A DNA stretch of 64,000 nt. Origin: Alitabrizicola rongguiensis (GTDB lineage: Bacteria > Pseudomonadota > Alphaproteobacteria > Rhodobacterales > Rhodobacteraceae). The notes under the pieces are model-generated. The model saw only the letters and a program-made list of their open reading frames with translations. It was not told where the DNA came from and made no database searches. Positions 17,179-24,981 of this stretch are shown here, in pieces. The translations under genes and the position numbers were made by a program. How positions within the stretch are numbered: position 1 is the stretch's first letter; each line of letters starts with the position of its first letter. Location: the NCBI RefSeq assembly GCF_021491355.1, contig NZ_JAKENF010000002.1, positions 806,001 through 870,000 of the forward strand, given 5' to 3'.

Positions 17179-18320
17179 GCCCCCGCGCAAACTGGTCCTA
17201 CCCCACCGCCGTCAAGTTCGGCGCGGGCCGCATCTCGGAACTCGCGGCTCAATGCGAGGCCGTGGGCATCACCAAGCCGCTCCTGGTGACGGACAAGGCG
17301 CTCGCCTCGCTGCCGATCACCAAGCAGGCGCTGGATATCCTGGAAAACGCCGGGCTTGGCCGGGCGGTTTTCTCGGAGGTGGACCCGAACCCGAACGAGA
17401 AGAACATGGAGGCGGGCCTCGCCGTCTATCGCGCAGGCAAGCATGACGGCGTCGTCTGCTTCGGCGGCGGCTCGGCGCTGGACCTTGGCAAGATGATCGC
17501 GCTAATGGTCGATCAGAAGGTGTCGGTCTGGGATCTGGAGGATATCGGCGATTGGTGGACCCGCGCCGATGCCTCCAAGATCGCACCAATCATCGCCGTG
17601 CCGACGACTGCAGGCACGGGATCGGAAGTGGGCCGCGCGGGCGTTCTGACCAACACCGCGACCCACAAGAAGAAGATCATCTTCCATCCGAAGCTTCTGC
17701 CCTCGGTCACAATCTGCGACCCGGAACTGACGGTCGGGATGCCGCGCTTCATCACCGCCGGCACCGGGATGGACGCCTTGGCGCATTGCCTCGAAGCCTA
17801 TTCCTCGCCCTTCTACCACCCGATGAGCCAGGGCATCGCGCTGGAAGGGATGCGGCTGGTGTTCGAGAACCTGCCGCGCGTCTATGACGTGCCTGATGAC
17901 CTCGATGCCCGCGCCAACATGATGAGCGCGGCGGCCATGGGCGCGGTCGCCTTCCAGAAGGGCCTGGGCGCGATCCACTCGCTGAGCCACCCGGTCGGCG
18001 CGGTCTACGGCACCCATCACGGCACCACCAACGCCGTGGTCATGCCGATGGTGCTGGAGTTCAACCGCCCGAAGATCGAGACCCTGATCGAGCGCGCGGC
18101 GGCCTATCTCGGCTTCAAGGGCGGCTTTGCCGGGTTCCACGACCAGATCATGGAACTGCGCGCCAAGCTGAACATCCCGGCCAACCTGTCGGCCATGGGC
18201 GTGCAATTCGCCGATCTCGACATGCTGACCGAAATGGCGTTGGAGGATCCGTCCTGTGGCGGCAACCCTGTGGAGATGACGCGCGAGAATACCCGCGCGC
18301 TGTTCGACGCCTGCATGTAG
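17175..18320 (+). CDS. Iron-containing alcohol dehydrogenase
   Basis: 381 residues of the group III (iron) alcohol dehydrogenase family. The NAD-binding motif is GGGSALDLGK (about residue 97). Metal-ligand region: DALAHCLEAYSS, followed by IHSLSHPVGA and YGTHHG with three conserved His. The start ATG overlaps the ALDH stop by 4 bases. In this operon it would make the aldehyde consumed by the ALDH from an alcohol, possibly a gamma-glutamylated amino alcohol. A GC-rich hairpin 15 bases after the stop probably ends the operon. Confidence 0.93.
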   Translation: MSPRANWSYPTAVKFGAGRISELAAQCEAVGITKPLLVTDKALASLPITKQALDILENAGLGRAVFSEVDPNPNEKNMEAGLAVYRAGKHDGVVCFGGGSALDLGKMIALMVDQKVSVWDLEDIGDWWTRADASKIAPIIAVPTTAGTGSEVGRAGVLTNTATHKKKIIFHPKLLPSVTICDPELTVGMPRFITAGTGMDALAHCLEAYSSPFYHPMSQGIALEGMRLVFENLPRVYDVPDDLDARANMMSAAAMGAVAFQKGLGAIHSLSHPVGAVYGTHHGTTNAVVMPMVLEFNRPKIETLIERAAAYLGFKGGFAGFHDQIMELRAKLNIPANLSAMGVQFADLDMLTEMALEDPSCGGNPVEMTRENTRALFDACM

Positions 18321-18334
18321 CGGAAAGGGCGGAA

Positions 18335-18355
18335 GCGGGGGCTGTCTGCCCCCGC
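18335..18355 (+). terminator. Hairpin after iron ADH
   Basis: GCGGGGGC (18335-18342), loop TGTCT, GCCCCCGC (18348-18355), a perfect 8-bp stem right after the operon. The U-rich stretch is weak and displaced (GATATTT at 18365). It is fused to the repeat unit at 18359-18385. Confidence 0.55.
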
Positions 18356-18358
18356 ACC

Positions 18359-18385
18359 CCCGAGGATATTTGGAAACAGAAGAAG
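18359..18385. repeat. Dispersed 27-base repeat, copy 1
   Basis: 27 bases that recur with 2 mismatches at 62324-62350. The unit begins CCCGAGGATA and ends AAACAGAAGAAG. Copy 1 sits after the GC hairpin of the iron ADH and just before the epimerase start. It is non-coding: the epimerase ATG with protein homology is 18406. Confidence 0.7.
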
Positions 18386-18405
18386 CAGCAGGGTCGGTTA
18401 CCGGG

Positions 18406-19410
18406 ATGTCAAAGCGCGCACTGGTCACTGGCTCGGCCGGTTTCATCGGGTTCCACCTGTGCCGTCGTTTGCTTGCCGAAGGATGGCAGGTCACGGGGCT
18501 TGATGCCGTCACGCCCTATTATGACGTTGCGCTGAAAGAGGCGCGCCTGGACCGGCTGCGGGAAGAGGCTGGCTTTACCGAGCTTCGCGGGCGCGTCGAG
18601 ACCCCGGACCTTCTCCGTGAACTTATGGGCCGGGAAAAGCCGGAACTGGTCGTCCACCTTGCCGCGCAGGCAGGGGTGCGCTATTCGATCGAGGCGCCGC
18701 GATCCTATGTCGAGGCGAACCTCGTCGGGACCTTTGAACTCCTGGAAGCCGCGCGGGCGCATCCGCCGAAGCACCTGATGATGGCTTCGACCTCGTCCGT
18801 CTACGGGGCGAACACGTCCATGCCCTATCGCGAGACGGACAAGGCCGATACGCAGATGTCCTTCTACGCGGCGACGAAAAAGGCCAACGAGGCGATGGCG
18901 CAGTCCTATGCCCATCTCTACGGTCTGCCGACGACGATGTTCCGCTTCTTCACCGTTTACGGGCCCTGGGGCCGGCCCGACATGGCGCTGTTCAAGTTCA
19001 CGAGCGCGGTGCTGAAGGGCGAGCCGATCGAGGTCTACAACCACGGCGACATGATGCGCGACTTCACCTATATCGACGATCTGGTCGAGGGGATCGTCCG
19101 CCTGTCGCAGGCGGTGCCGGGAAGGGAACCGGTCGGGACAGCGGACAGCCTGTCGCCCGTCGCGCCGTGGCGGGTGGTCAACATCGGCAATGGACAGCCG
19201 GTGAAGCTGCTAGATTTCGTTGAGGCGATCGAGGCAGCGACCGGCAGGCAGGCAGAAAAGATCATGCGACCGATGCAGCCGGGTGATGTGCCCGCGACCT
19301 GGGCCGATGCGACGCTGATTGAGGCGCTGGCGGGTGCCCTGCCCCGCACCGACATTCGCGATGGCGTGCGCCGCTTTGTCGACTGGTATCGGGACTTCTA
19401 CCGGGTCTGA
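18406..19410 (+). CDS. NAD-dependent epimerase (UDP-glucuronate/UDP-glucose 4-epimerase-like)
   Basis: 334-residue extended SDR. The N-terminal Rossmann motif is TGSAGFIGFHL. Catalytic STSSVYG is followed by Y-x-x-x-K in SFYAATKKANE. The RFFTVYGPWGRPDMAL segment is typical of UDP-glucuronate 4-epimerases (CapI/LspL type), which make UDP-galacturonate for LPS or capsule. ATG 18406 begins at the Rossmann strand; earlier in-frame codons run through the dispersed repeat. No other polysaccharide gene is adjacent. The stop is 6 bases from the convergent creatininase-family gene. Confidence 0.88.
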   Translation: MSKRALVTGSAGFIGFHLCRRLLAEGWQVTGLDAVTPYYDVALKEARLDRLREEAGFTELRGRVETPDLLRELMGREKPELVVHLAAQAGVRYSIEAPRSYVEANLVGTFELLEAARAHPPKHLMMASTSSVYGANTSMPYRETDKADTQMSFYAATKKANEAMAQSYAHLYGLPTTMFRFFTVYGPWGRPDMALFKFTSAVLKGEPIEVYNHGDMMRDFTYIDDLVEGIVRLSQAVPGREPVGTADSLSPVAPWRVVNIGNGQPVKLLDFVEAIEAATGRQAEKIMRPMQPGDVPATWADATLIEALAGALPRTDIRDGVRRFVDWYRDFYRV

Positions 19411-19416
19411 CTGGGG

Positions 19417-20118
19417 CTAGTGCCAGCCGCCCTCGATCTGCGCGCGGGTCTCCTCCACTGCGACCTCCCAGAGCGCCAGCATGTCGCTGTCTGGACGCTG
19501 GAAGTGCCCGTAGTAGTTCCCCTCGCCCATCCGCTCGCGCTTGCGGACCGCATCGACGCGCTCGACCGCAGGATAGTCGAGCCTGGGCTTCGCCTCGGCC
19601 GGCACCGGCGCATTGGGCAGGCGCGTCCAGGGGAAGTTCTCCATCCAGCTGGCATGCGACGCCGCCGGGTCGATTTCCTGCACCTTGGCCCAGGTCCGCG
19701 GCGCCCGCCACCAGTCGTGCAGCTTGACCGAGCTGTCGGGATGGCGGTTCAGCCATTCAGCCAGAACTACCGAAATCGGCGAGTTGCCACCGTGCCCGTT
19801 GACCAGAAGGATACGGCGGAAGCCGGAGCGGTGGAGGCCGTCCAGCAGGTCCTCGATCAGGCCGATATAGGTGCGCATCGACAGGCTGACCGTGCCGGGA
19901 TAGGCCACGAAACCGGGCGTCATCCCATAGGGCAGGCAGGGAAAGACCGGCACGCCAAGAGGCTCGGCCGCTTCCACGGCCACCCGCTCGGCCAGGATCA
20001 TGTCCGTCGCAAGACTGAGGAAGGCATGCTGCTCGACACAGCCGAGCGGCAGGACGCAGCGATCCTCTGTCTTCACCAGCGCCTCGACCTCGGCCCAATG
20101 CATGTCCTGAATGCGCAT
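19417..20118 (-). CDS. Creatininase-family amidohydrolase
   Basis: 233 residues. The fold's metal motifs are LPLGCVEQHAFLS with E-x-H, an Asp nine residues on, and NGHGGN. The usual EQHGPHLPLGTD reads EQHAFLSLATD, losing the second histidine, and the distal HAGxxET reads HASWMEN. So the metal site or substrate pocket differs from creatininase or MftE-type relatives. The family cleaves amide bonds in small cyclic or acyl compounds. Start ATG 20118. It follows the aminotransferase gene by 25 bases on the same strand, so the two form a small operon. Confidence 0.85.
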   Translation of the reverse strand: MRIQDMHWAEVEALVKTEDRCVLPLGCVEQHAFLSLATDMILAERVAVEAAEPLGVPVFPCLPYGMTPGFVAYPGTVSLSMRTYIGLIEDLLDGLHRSGFRRILLVNGHGGNSPISVVLAEWLNRHPDSSVKLHDWWRAPRTWAKVQEIDPAASHASWMENFPWTRLPNAPVPAEAKPRLDYPAVERVDAVRKRERMGEGNYYGHFQRPDSDMLALWEVAVEETRAQIEGGWH

Positions 20119-20143
20119 GAATGCCCCCTCTGGTCTGGCCCGA

Positions 20144-21259
20144 TCACTGGCGGGCGAGGAATTCGGAGAACAGGGCCAATCCCTGTCTGAGAACCTCGGT
20201 ATCGCAGGCATAGCCGATCCGGAGCCACCCCTCCATGTCGAGCGCCGAGCCCGGCAGGAGCATCACGCCCGTCTCGGTCTGCAGGGCGCGGCAAAGGTCG
20301 GCAGAGGACATCTCGAGGTCGCAGCGCAGAAGAGCGGTGGTGCCGGAGCGGGGCCGCACATAGTCGATCCTGGGTTCTCGCGCGATCCAGTCGTCGAGGA
20401 TCGCGAGATTGGTGCGGGTGATGCGGCGGCTGCGCTCAAGGATCCGGTCCGCGGATTCCAGTGCGATGGCGGCGAAGTGGTCGTCGAGCCGGCCGACGCT
20501 GATCGTCGTGTAGTCGCGGTGGATCGAGACGGCATGGATCACCTCTTCTGGCGCGGCGATCCAGCCCAGGCGCAGACCTGCCAGCGAAAAGGCCTTGGAC
20601 ATGCCGCAGGTCGAGATACCCTTCTCGTAGAGGTCAGCCATAGACGGGGTGAAGCCATCTCCCTGCTGGTCGATGCCGCGATAGACCTCGTCACACAGCA
20701 CCCAGGCGTCGTTGGCGCGAGCGATCGCGGCGATGGCCTCGAGCCCCGCCCGCTCGATCAGCGCACCGGTCGGATTGTTGGGGTTGGTGAGCGCGATGAG
20801 CTTCGCGCCCTTGGCCGCGGCCTCCAGCTCGGCGAGATCGGGCAGGAAGCCGTTCTCGGGCTTCAGCCAGACCAACCGGACCTCGGCGCCGCAGCTTTCA
20901 GGGATCGAGTAATGCTGCTGGTATGTCGGCACGATCGAGACGACGACATCGCCCGGACCGACCAGCGCGGAGTGGACGAGGTGGTTCGCGCCAATTGTGC
21001 CGTGGGTGACGATGACGTTCTGCGGTGACTGCCGGTCGTAAAGCGCACAGATCGCGGCCTTCAGCCGGTCGGACCCCTCGATCGCGCCATAGCCCATCCG
21101 CATCGGCAGCAGCTCGGACAGGGCGGCGTCGTTGCGGCCGGCCAGGGCCAGAAGTTCGGCCACGGTGATCGAGTCGACGCAGGTCTCGGCGAGGTTGTAG
21201 AGCGCGTCATTCTCATGGGCGTTCATCCAGATCTCGACACCGAATTCGCGGATCTTCAT
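20144..21259 (-). CDS. PLP-dependent class I/II aminotransferase
   Basis: 371 residues. Fold-type I markers are NPNNPTG (substrate/cofactor loop), CDEVYRG (Asp binding the pyridine nitrogen) and the lysine in GMSKAFSLAGLRLGW with the downstream Arg. Substrate cannot be deduced. The ATG at 21259 has GGGAG 9 bases upstream; the additional upstream residues lack homology-like character. Divergent from the Rieske oxygenase (189-base shared gap), with the creatininase-family gene downstream. An oxygenase, an aminotransferase and an amidohydrolase together suggest degradation of a nitrogenous compound. Confidence 0.92.
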   Translation of the reverse strand: MKIREFGVEIWMNAHENDALYNLAETCVDSITVAELLALAGRNDAALSELLPMRMGYGAIEGSDRLKAAICALYDRQSPQNVIVTHGTIGANHLVHSALVGPGDVVVSIVPTYQQHYSIPESCGAEVRLVWLKPENGFLPDLAELEAAAKGAKLIALTNPNNPTGALIERAGLEAIAAIARANDAWVLCDEVYRGIDQQGDGFTPSMADLYEKGISTCGMSKAFSLAGLRLGWIAAPEEVIHAVSIHRDYTTISVGRLDDHFAAIALESADRILERSRRITRTNLAILDDWIAREPRIDYVRPRSGTTALLRCDLEMSSADLCRALQTETGVMLLPGSALDMEGWLRIGYACDTEVLRQGLALFSEFLARQ

Positions 21260-21448
21260 GTGGTCTGCTCCCTCTGGCTTGCCCCCTTGTTCTGACACGG
21301 CTTCACCGGGAAAGGGAATGCGGGAACCATTAGCCATCGGCCGCCCAAGCCGTTAGCAACCCAGATGTTTGCGGCGCTCAATGTCGCCGACATGGTTGCA
21401 TTCAACAGCCAGGGTCGGTCAGCATGGTGCGATCAGGAGGTGCCGCAC

Positions 21449-22480
21449 ATGACGCTCGATACCCCGTCGGTCCAGTATCTGAACCTCGACCCCTCGTTCT
21501 ATGTGCGGGAGGATGTGTGGCACGCCGAACGGCACAAGATCTTCGCCCGGACATGGCAATTCATGGGGCCGGTCTCGGCTGTGGCCGGGGCGGGGCGGTA
21601 CCTCGCCATCGACATTGCCGGCATCCCGGTTTTTGCGATCCGCGGGCGGGATGGGGCCTTGCGGGGGTTCAAGAACGTCTGCCGCCACCGTGGCGCGAAG
21701 CTGCTGGCGGATGGGACAGGCCAATGCGGGCTGATCGTCTGCCCCTATCACAAGTGGAGCTTCGCCGACACCGGGCGGCTTGTGCAGGCGCCGTGGTATG
21801 GCAAGGACCCCGCGATCATCCCCGAGGATTGGCCGCTGCAAGAGGTGGCGCTCGCCGAATGGCGCGGGCTTCTCTTCGCATCACTTGACCCTGAGATGCC
21901 GCTGATCGAGCAGTTGGGCGACCTGCCCCAGGAACTCGCCGACGAACCGATGGAACGCTACACGGCGACCGACAGCGCGACGGTCAGCTTCGATGCCAAC
22001 TGGAAGGTCTATACCGACAACTTTGTCGAGGGTTACCATATCCCCGGAACCCATCCCTCGTTCTATGCCGCGATCGACTTCGAGGCGTTCGAGACCACGG
22101 CGCATCGGGGCTATGTGCGGATGACCGCGCCGCCGCGCGAGGGGTTGTTCTATCGCGGCAAGTGGCTGTGGATGTGGCCGAACTGGACGCTGTCGCTGTT
22201 CGAAGGCGGCATGAATGTCAGCCGGATCAACCCGACCAGCCCTCATCACACCGACCAGCACTACCATTTCTTCTTCGCCGACACCTCCGAAGCCGGGGCC
22301 GAGGCGCGGGCGAAATCGGTAAACGGCACTCTGGCCGTGGTGCGCGAGGATTACCAAGTCTGCGTCGAGACGCACCGTAACTATGCGGCGGGGGCCTATA
22401 CGTCGGGTCCGCTTTCGGGGCGGCATGAAAAGGGCGTGCAGTACTTTCAGGAGCGGGTGGCGGCAGCGCTTGGGGTCTAG
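21449..22480 (+). CDS. Rieske non-heme iron oxygenase, alpha subunit
   Basis: 343 residues. The Rieske [2Fe-2S] ligands are C78-x-H80 and C98-x-x-H101 (CRHRG and CPYHKW). The mononuclear iron region is DNFVEGYHIPGTHPSFY (Asp/His/His). The length and motifs resemble the oxygenases that N-demethylate or cleave quaternary amines (CntA, GbcA, stachydrine demethylase types) as much as ring hydroxylases. No beta subunit or reductase is adjacent. AGGAGGTG before the ATG at 21449 decides the start. Possible role in catabolism of a methylated or choline-like amine (inference). Confidence 0.9.
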   Translation: MTLDTPSVQYLNLDPSFYVREDVWHAERHKIFARTWQFMGPVSAVAGAGRYLAIDIAGIPVFAIRGRDGALRGFKNVCRHRGAKLLADGTGQCGLIVCPYHKWSFADTGRLVQAPWYGKDPAIIPEDWPLQEVALAEWRGLLFASLDPEMPLIEQLGDLPQELADEPMERYTATDSATVSFDANWKVYTDNFVEGYHIPGTHPSFYAAIDFEAFETTAHRGYVRMTAPPREGLFYRGKWLWMWPNWTLSLFEGGMNVSRINPTSPHHTDQHYHFFFADTSEAGAEARAKSVNGTLAVVREDYQVCVETHRNYAAGAYTSGPLSGRHEKGVQYFQERVAAALGV

Positions 22481-22484
22481 GTGC

Positions 22485-22503
22485 GAATTCTCTACGAGAA
22501 TTC
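22485..22503. repeat. AT-rich palindrome 1 (GAAWTTYC family)
   Basis: GAATTCTC, TAC, GAGAATTC: a perfect 8-bp inverted repeat with a 3-base centre, starting 5 bases after the Rieske gene stop. It is strikingly AT-rich against its surroundings and has close relatives at 22519-22539 and 56902-56925. Together with palindrome 2 it separates two convergent genes and may act as a bidirectional terminator. Confidence 0.6.
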
Positions 22504-22518
22504 AGAACCAGAGTGCCC

Positions 22519-22539
22519 CGAATTTTCGTAGAAAATTCG
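22519..22539. repeat. AT-rich palindrome 2 (GAAWTTYC family)
   Basis: CGAATTTTC, GTA, GAAAATTCG: a perfect 9-bp inverted repeat with a 3-base centre, 6 bases before the epmA stop codon (minus strand). Same build as palindrome 1 (outer G/C, A-T core, 3-base loop). Confidence 0.6.
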
Positions 22540-22544
22540 TTGGC

Positions 22545-23600
22545 TTAGTCAACCACCGGCGCCCAGATCACCTCGTCGATGCGCGGTGCGCCGGTCGCCA
22601 GCATCACCAGCCGGTCGAAGCCGAGCGCGATGCCGCTGGCGGGCGGCATATGGGAGAGGGCCGCAAGGAAATCCTCGTCCACCGGGTAGCGCTCGCCATA
22701 GACGCGGACCTTCTCGTCCATCTCCAGCCCGAAGCGGCGGCGCTGTTCGGCAGGGTTGGTGAGTTCGCCGAAGCCGTTGGCGAGTTCCACCCCGCAGGCA
22801 TAGACTTCGAACCGTTCCGCGACGCGCGGGTCATCGGCCGCCGGCCGGGCCAGCGCCGCCTCTGCGGCCGGATAGCGGTCAAGGACCGTCATCCGCTCCA
22901 TCCCGAGCTTCGGCTCCACCTTCGCGACCAGAGCGCGCGACAGAAGGTCCGACCAGGTATCATCCTCGGTCGCCCGCAGGCCGACCGCGAGCATCTGGGT
23001 GCGGAGCGCGGCGGCATCGGTCGAGCCATCGGCCCGGATCGTCGCCAGCAGGTCGATCCCCGCATAGCGCGCGAACGCCTCGGCGACGCTGAGCCGTTCA
23101 TAGGGCAGGAACGGATCGCAGGTCCGGTCGCGGTAGCGCAGCTGCATCGCGCCAGCCGCCTGGGCGGCGAGGCGGAGGAAAAACATGCAGTCGTCCATCA
23201 AGACCGCATAATCCTCGCCCACCCGGTACCATTCCAGCATGGTGAATTCCGGGCTGTGGAGCGCCCCGCGCTCGCGGTTGCGCCAGACATGGGCGAAGGA
23301 GAAAATCCGCTCTTCCCCCGCCGCGAGAAGTTTCTTCATCGCGAATTCCGGCGAGGTGTGGAGGTAGAGTGTCCGCCCATCGCCGTCATTGCCGATCGCG
23401 GTCGTGGCAAAGGCGTGCAGATGCGCCTCGTTGCCCGGGCTGACCGCCAGCGCCGCCGGATCGACCTCGATGAAGTCGCGGTCGGCCAGCCAGCCGCGGA
23501 TCGCCGACTGGATGCGATTGCGGGCGAGAAGCACAGGGCGGCGGTCGGCGTGGCGGCTGGCGGACCACCAGGGCGAGGCGTCGGAACGGTCGGCGGGCAT
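22545..23600 (-). CDS. epmA: Elongation factor P--(R)-beta-lysine ligase
   Basis: 351 residues, a shortened class II lysyl-tRNA synthetase (EpmA/GenX/PoxA) without the anticodon-binding domain. Class II motif 2 is visible as VWRNRERG with LHSPEFTMLEWY, and motif 3 as GFDRLVML near the C-terminus. HTSPEFAMKKLL is the lysine/ATP pocket. It attaches beta-lysine to a conserved lysine of EF-P. The efp gene lies divergently 109 bases away, which supports the assignment. EpmB, the lysine 2,3-aminomutase partner, is not in the window. Confidence 0.93.
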   Translation of the reverse strand: MPADRSDASPWWSASRHADRRPVLLARNRIQSAIRGWLADRDFIEVDPAALAVSPGNEAHLHAFATTAIGNDGDGRTLYLHTSPEFAMKKLLAAGEERIFSFAHVWRNRERGALHSPEFTMLEWYRVGEDYAVLMDDCMFFLRLAAQAAGAMQLRYRDRTCDPFLPYERLSVAEAFARYAGIDLLATIRADGSTDAAALRTQMLAVGLRATEDDTWSDLLSRALVAKVEPKLGMERMTVLDRYPAAEAALARPAADDPRVAERFEVYACGVELANGFGELTNPAEQRRRFGLEMDEKVRVYGERYPVDEDFLAALSHMPPASGIALGFDRLVMLATGAPRIDEVIWAPVVD

Positions 23601-23648
23601 GGGTTCGGGCGGCTTTCGACTGGCGAAACGGGAAAAGATGCGCTAGAG

Positions 23649-23666
23649 GCGAGCGCAATCGCTCGC
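23649..23666. promoter_or_regulatory. Palindrome in the epmA-efp divergent region
   Basis: GCGAGCG, CAAT, CGCTCGC: a perfect 7-bp inverted repeat in the middle of the 108-base gap between the two divergent starts. Suitable as an operator affecting both genes or as an mRNA stem in the efp leader. Confidence 0.35.
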
Positions 23667-23708
23667 GCTGATTAGGCTGCGGGTTTCAAAACCACAAGGA
23701 AGACCTTC

Positions 23709-24275
23709 GTGAAAGTCATCGCCTCGAGCCTGCGCAAGGGCAATGTCGTCGAGATGGACGGCAAGCTCTATGTCGTTCTCACCGCCACCAACTTCCACCC
23801 CGGCAAGGGTACGCCGACCACCCAGATCGACATGCGCCGCATCTCGGATGGCGTAAAGGTCTCGGAACGGTGGCGCACGACCGAACAGGTCGAGAAGGCC
23901 ACCGTGGACGAGCGCGAATACGACTTCCTCTACGAGGATGGCGAAGGCTTCCACTTCATGGAACCGATCAGCTACGACCAGATCGCCGTTTCGCCCGATG
24001 TCGTGGGCGACGGCAAGGTCTATCTTCAGGAAGGCATGCGCTGCTGGCTCAAGACCTTCGAAGGTGTCTGCATCGCCATCGAATTCCCGCAGAAGATCAC
24101 CGTCGAGATCACCGAAACCGAGCCGGTGGTGAAAGGTCAGACCGCGTCGTCGTCCTACAAGCCGGCGATGACCGACAACGGCCTGCGGGTGATGGTGCCG
24201 CCGCATATCGGTGCCGGCACGCGGATCATCATCAACACCGACGACAACTCTTACGTCGAGCGTGCGAAAGACTGA
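23709..24275 (+). CDS. efp: Translation elongation factor P
   Basis: 188 residues, three beta-barrel domains. EF-P binds between the P and E sites and relieves stalling at polyproline. The modification loop reads HPGKG with K33, equivalent to E. coli K34, so the protein is suited to EpmA beta-lysylation. The C-terminal domain ends in the [16 protein letters not shown] pattern. The start is GTG at 23709 with AAGGAAG 6 bases upstream. An intrinsic terminator follows at 24315. Confidence 0.97.
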   Translation: MKVIASSLRKGNVVEMDGKLYVVLTATNFHPGKGTPTTQIDMRRISDGVKVSERWRTTEQVEKATVDEREYDFLYEDGEGFHFMEPISYDQIAVSPDVVGDGKVYLQEGMRCWLKTFEGVCIAIEFPQKITVEITETEPVVKGQTASSSYKPAMTDNGLRVMVPPHIGAGTRIIINTDDNSYVERAKD

Positions 24276-24314
24276 TCGCCACGCAAAGGCCCTGCTTTCT
24301 CCTTCATTTTTTCG

Positions 24315-24353
24315 CCCCGCGGCTGTTATCGTTCGGTCGCGGGGTTATTGTTT
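24315..24353 (+). terminator. Intrinsic terminator after efp
   Basis: CCCCGCG (24315-24321), 16-base loop, CGCGGGG (24338-24344), then TTATTGTTT. A 7-bp GC stem followed by a U-rich tail, 40 bases downstream of the efp stop. Confidence 0.75.
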
Positions 24354-24389
24354 CCCGCGCGGGCTGCGTTGGCGAAAGGAGATTTCAGG

Positions 24390-24977
24390 ATGCGCATGCT
24401 GAAGTGGACGGCTTTGGTACTTGCGGCCGCAAGCCCGGCGCTGGCCGAAGATGGCCCGATCACCTGGAAGGATGACGTTGGCGGCTGGTACATCGGCGTC
24501 GACACCTCGATCGGCAACGGTTGCTTCATGACCGCCGCCTACGAAGCGGGTACCTACCTGCGCGTCCAGTTCAACCCCTCGGCCGATACGTTCCAGTTCA
24601 TTATCGGGGATGAGGCCTGGAACTCGATCGAACAGGGTAAGCTCTACACTGTCGGCATCGCCTTCGGGAACCGCGATCCCTGGACGGGCGACGCCGAGGG
24701 CGGGCGGCTCGGGGAGTTGCCGACGCTGACCGTCGACGTCGGCTTCGAAAAGAACAAGGCCGCGACCTTCATCGACGAGTTCCGCCGCATGACCAGCGTC
24801 GCAGTGACCTACGAGAACAAGGAAATCGCCCGTCTGACCCTTAGCGGAACCAATGCGGCGATGCAGGAAGTGATCAACTGCCAGACCGAGGTGAACGAGG
24901 CAGGTGCCGCCGCCCCGGCCCAGGCGGAGGATCCGTTCAATTCAGGTGCCAGCACGGACAGCGATCCGTTCAACTGA
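24390..24977 (+). CDS. Secreted hypothetical protein
   Basis: 195 residues with an N-terminal signal peptide (MRMLKWTALVLAAASPALA, cleavage before EDG). The mature part is moderately acidic with two Cys (in IGNGCFM and VINCQTE) that could form a disulfide, and repeated DPFN motifs in a low-complexity C-terminus. ATG 24390 has AAGGAG 8 bases upstream. I recognise no domain. It is in its own transcription unit after the efp terminator and converges with the next gene, 4 bases between stops. Confidence 0.75.
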   Translation: MRMLKWTALVLAAASPALAEDGPITWKDDVGGWYIGVDTSIGNGCFMTAAYEAGTYLRVQFNPSADTFQFIIGDEAWNSIEQGKLYTVGIAFGNRDPWTGDAEGGRLGELPTLTVDVGFEKNKAATFIDEFRRMTSVAVTYENKEIARLTLSGTNAAMQEVINCQTEVNEAGAAAPAQAEDPFNSGASTDSDPFN

Positions 24978-24981
24978 CCGG

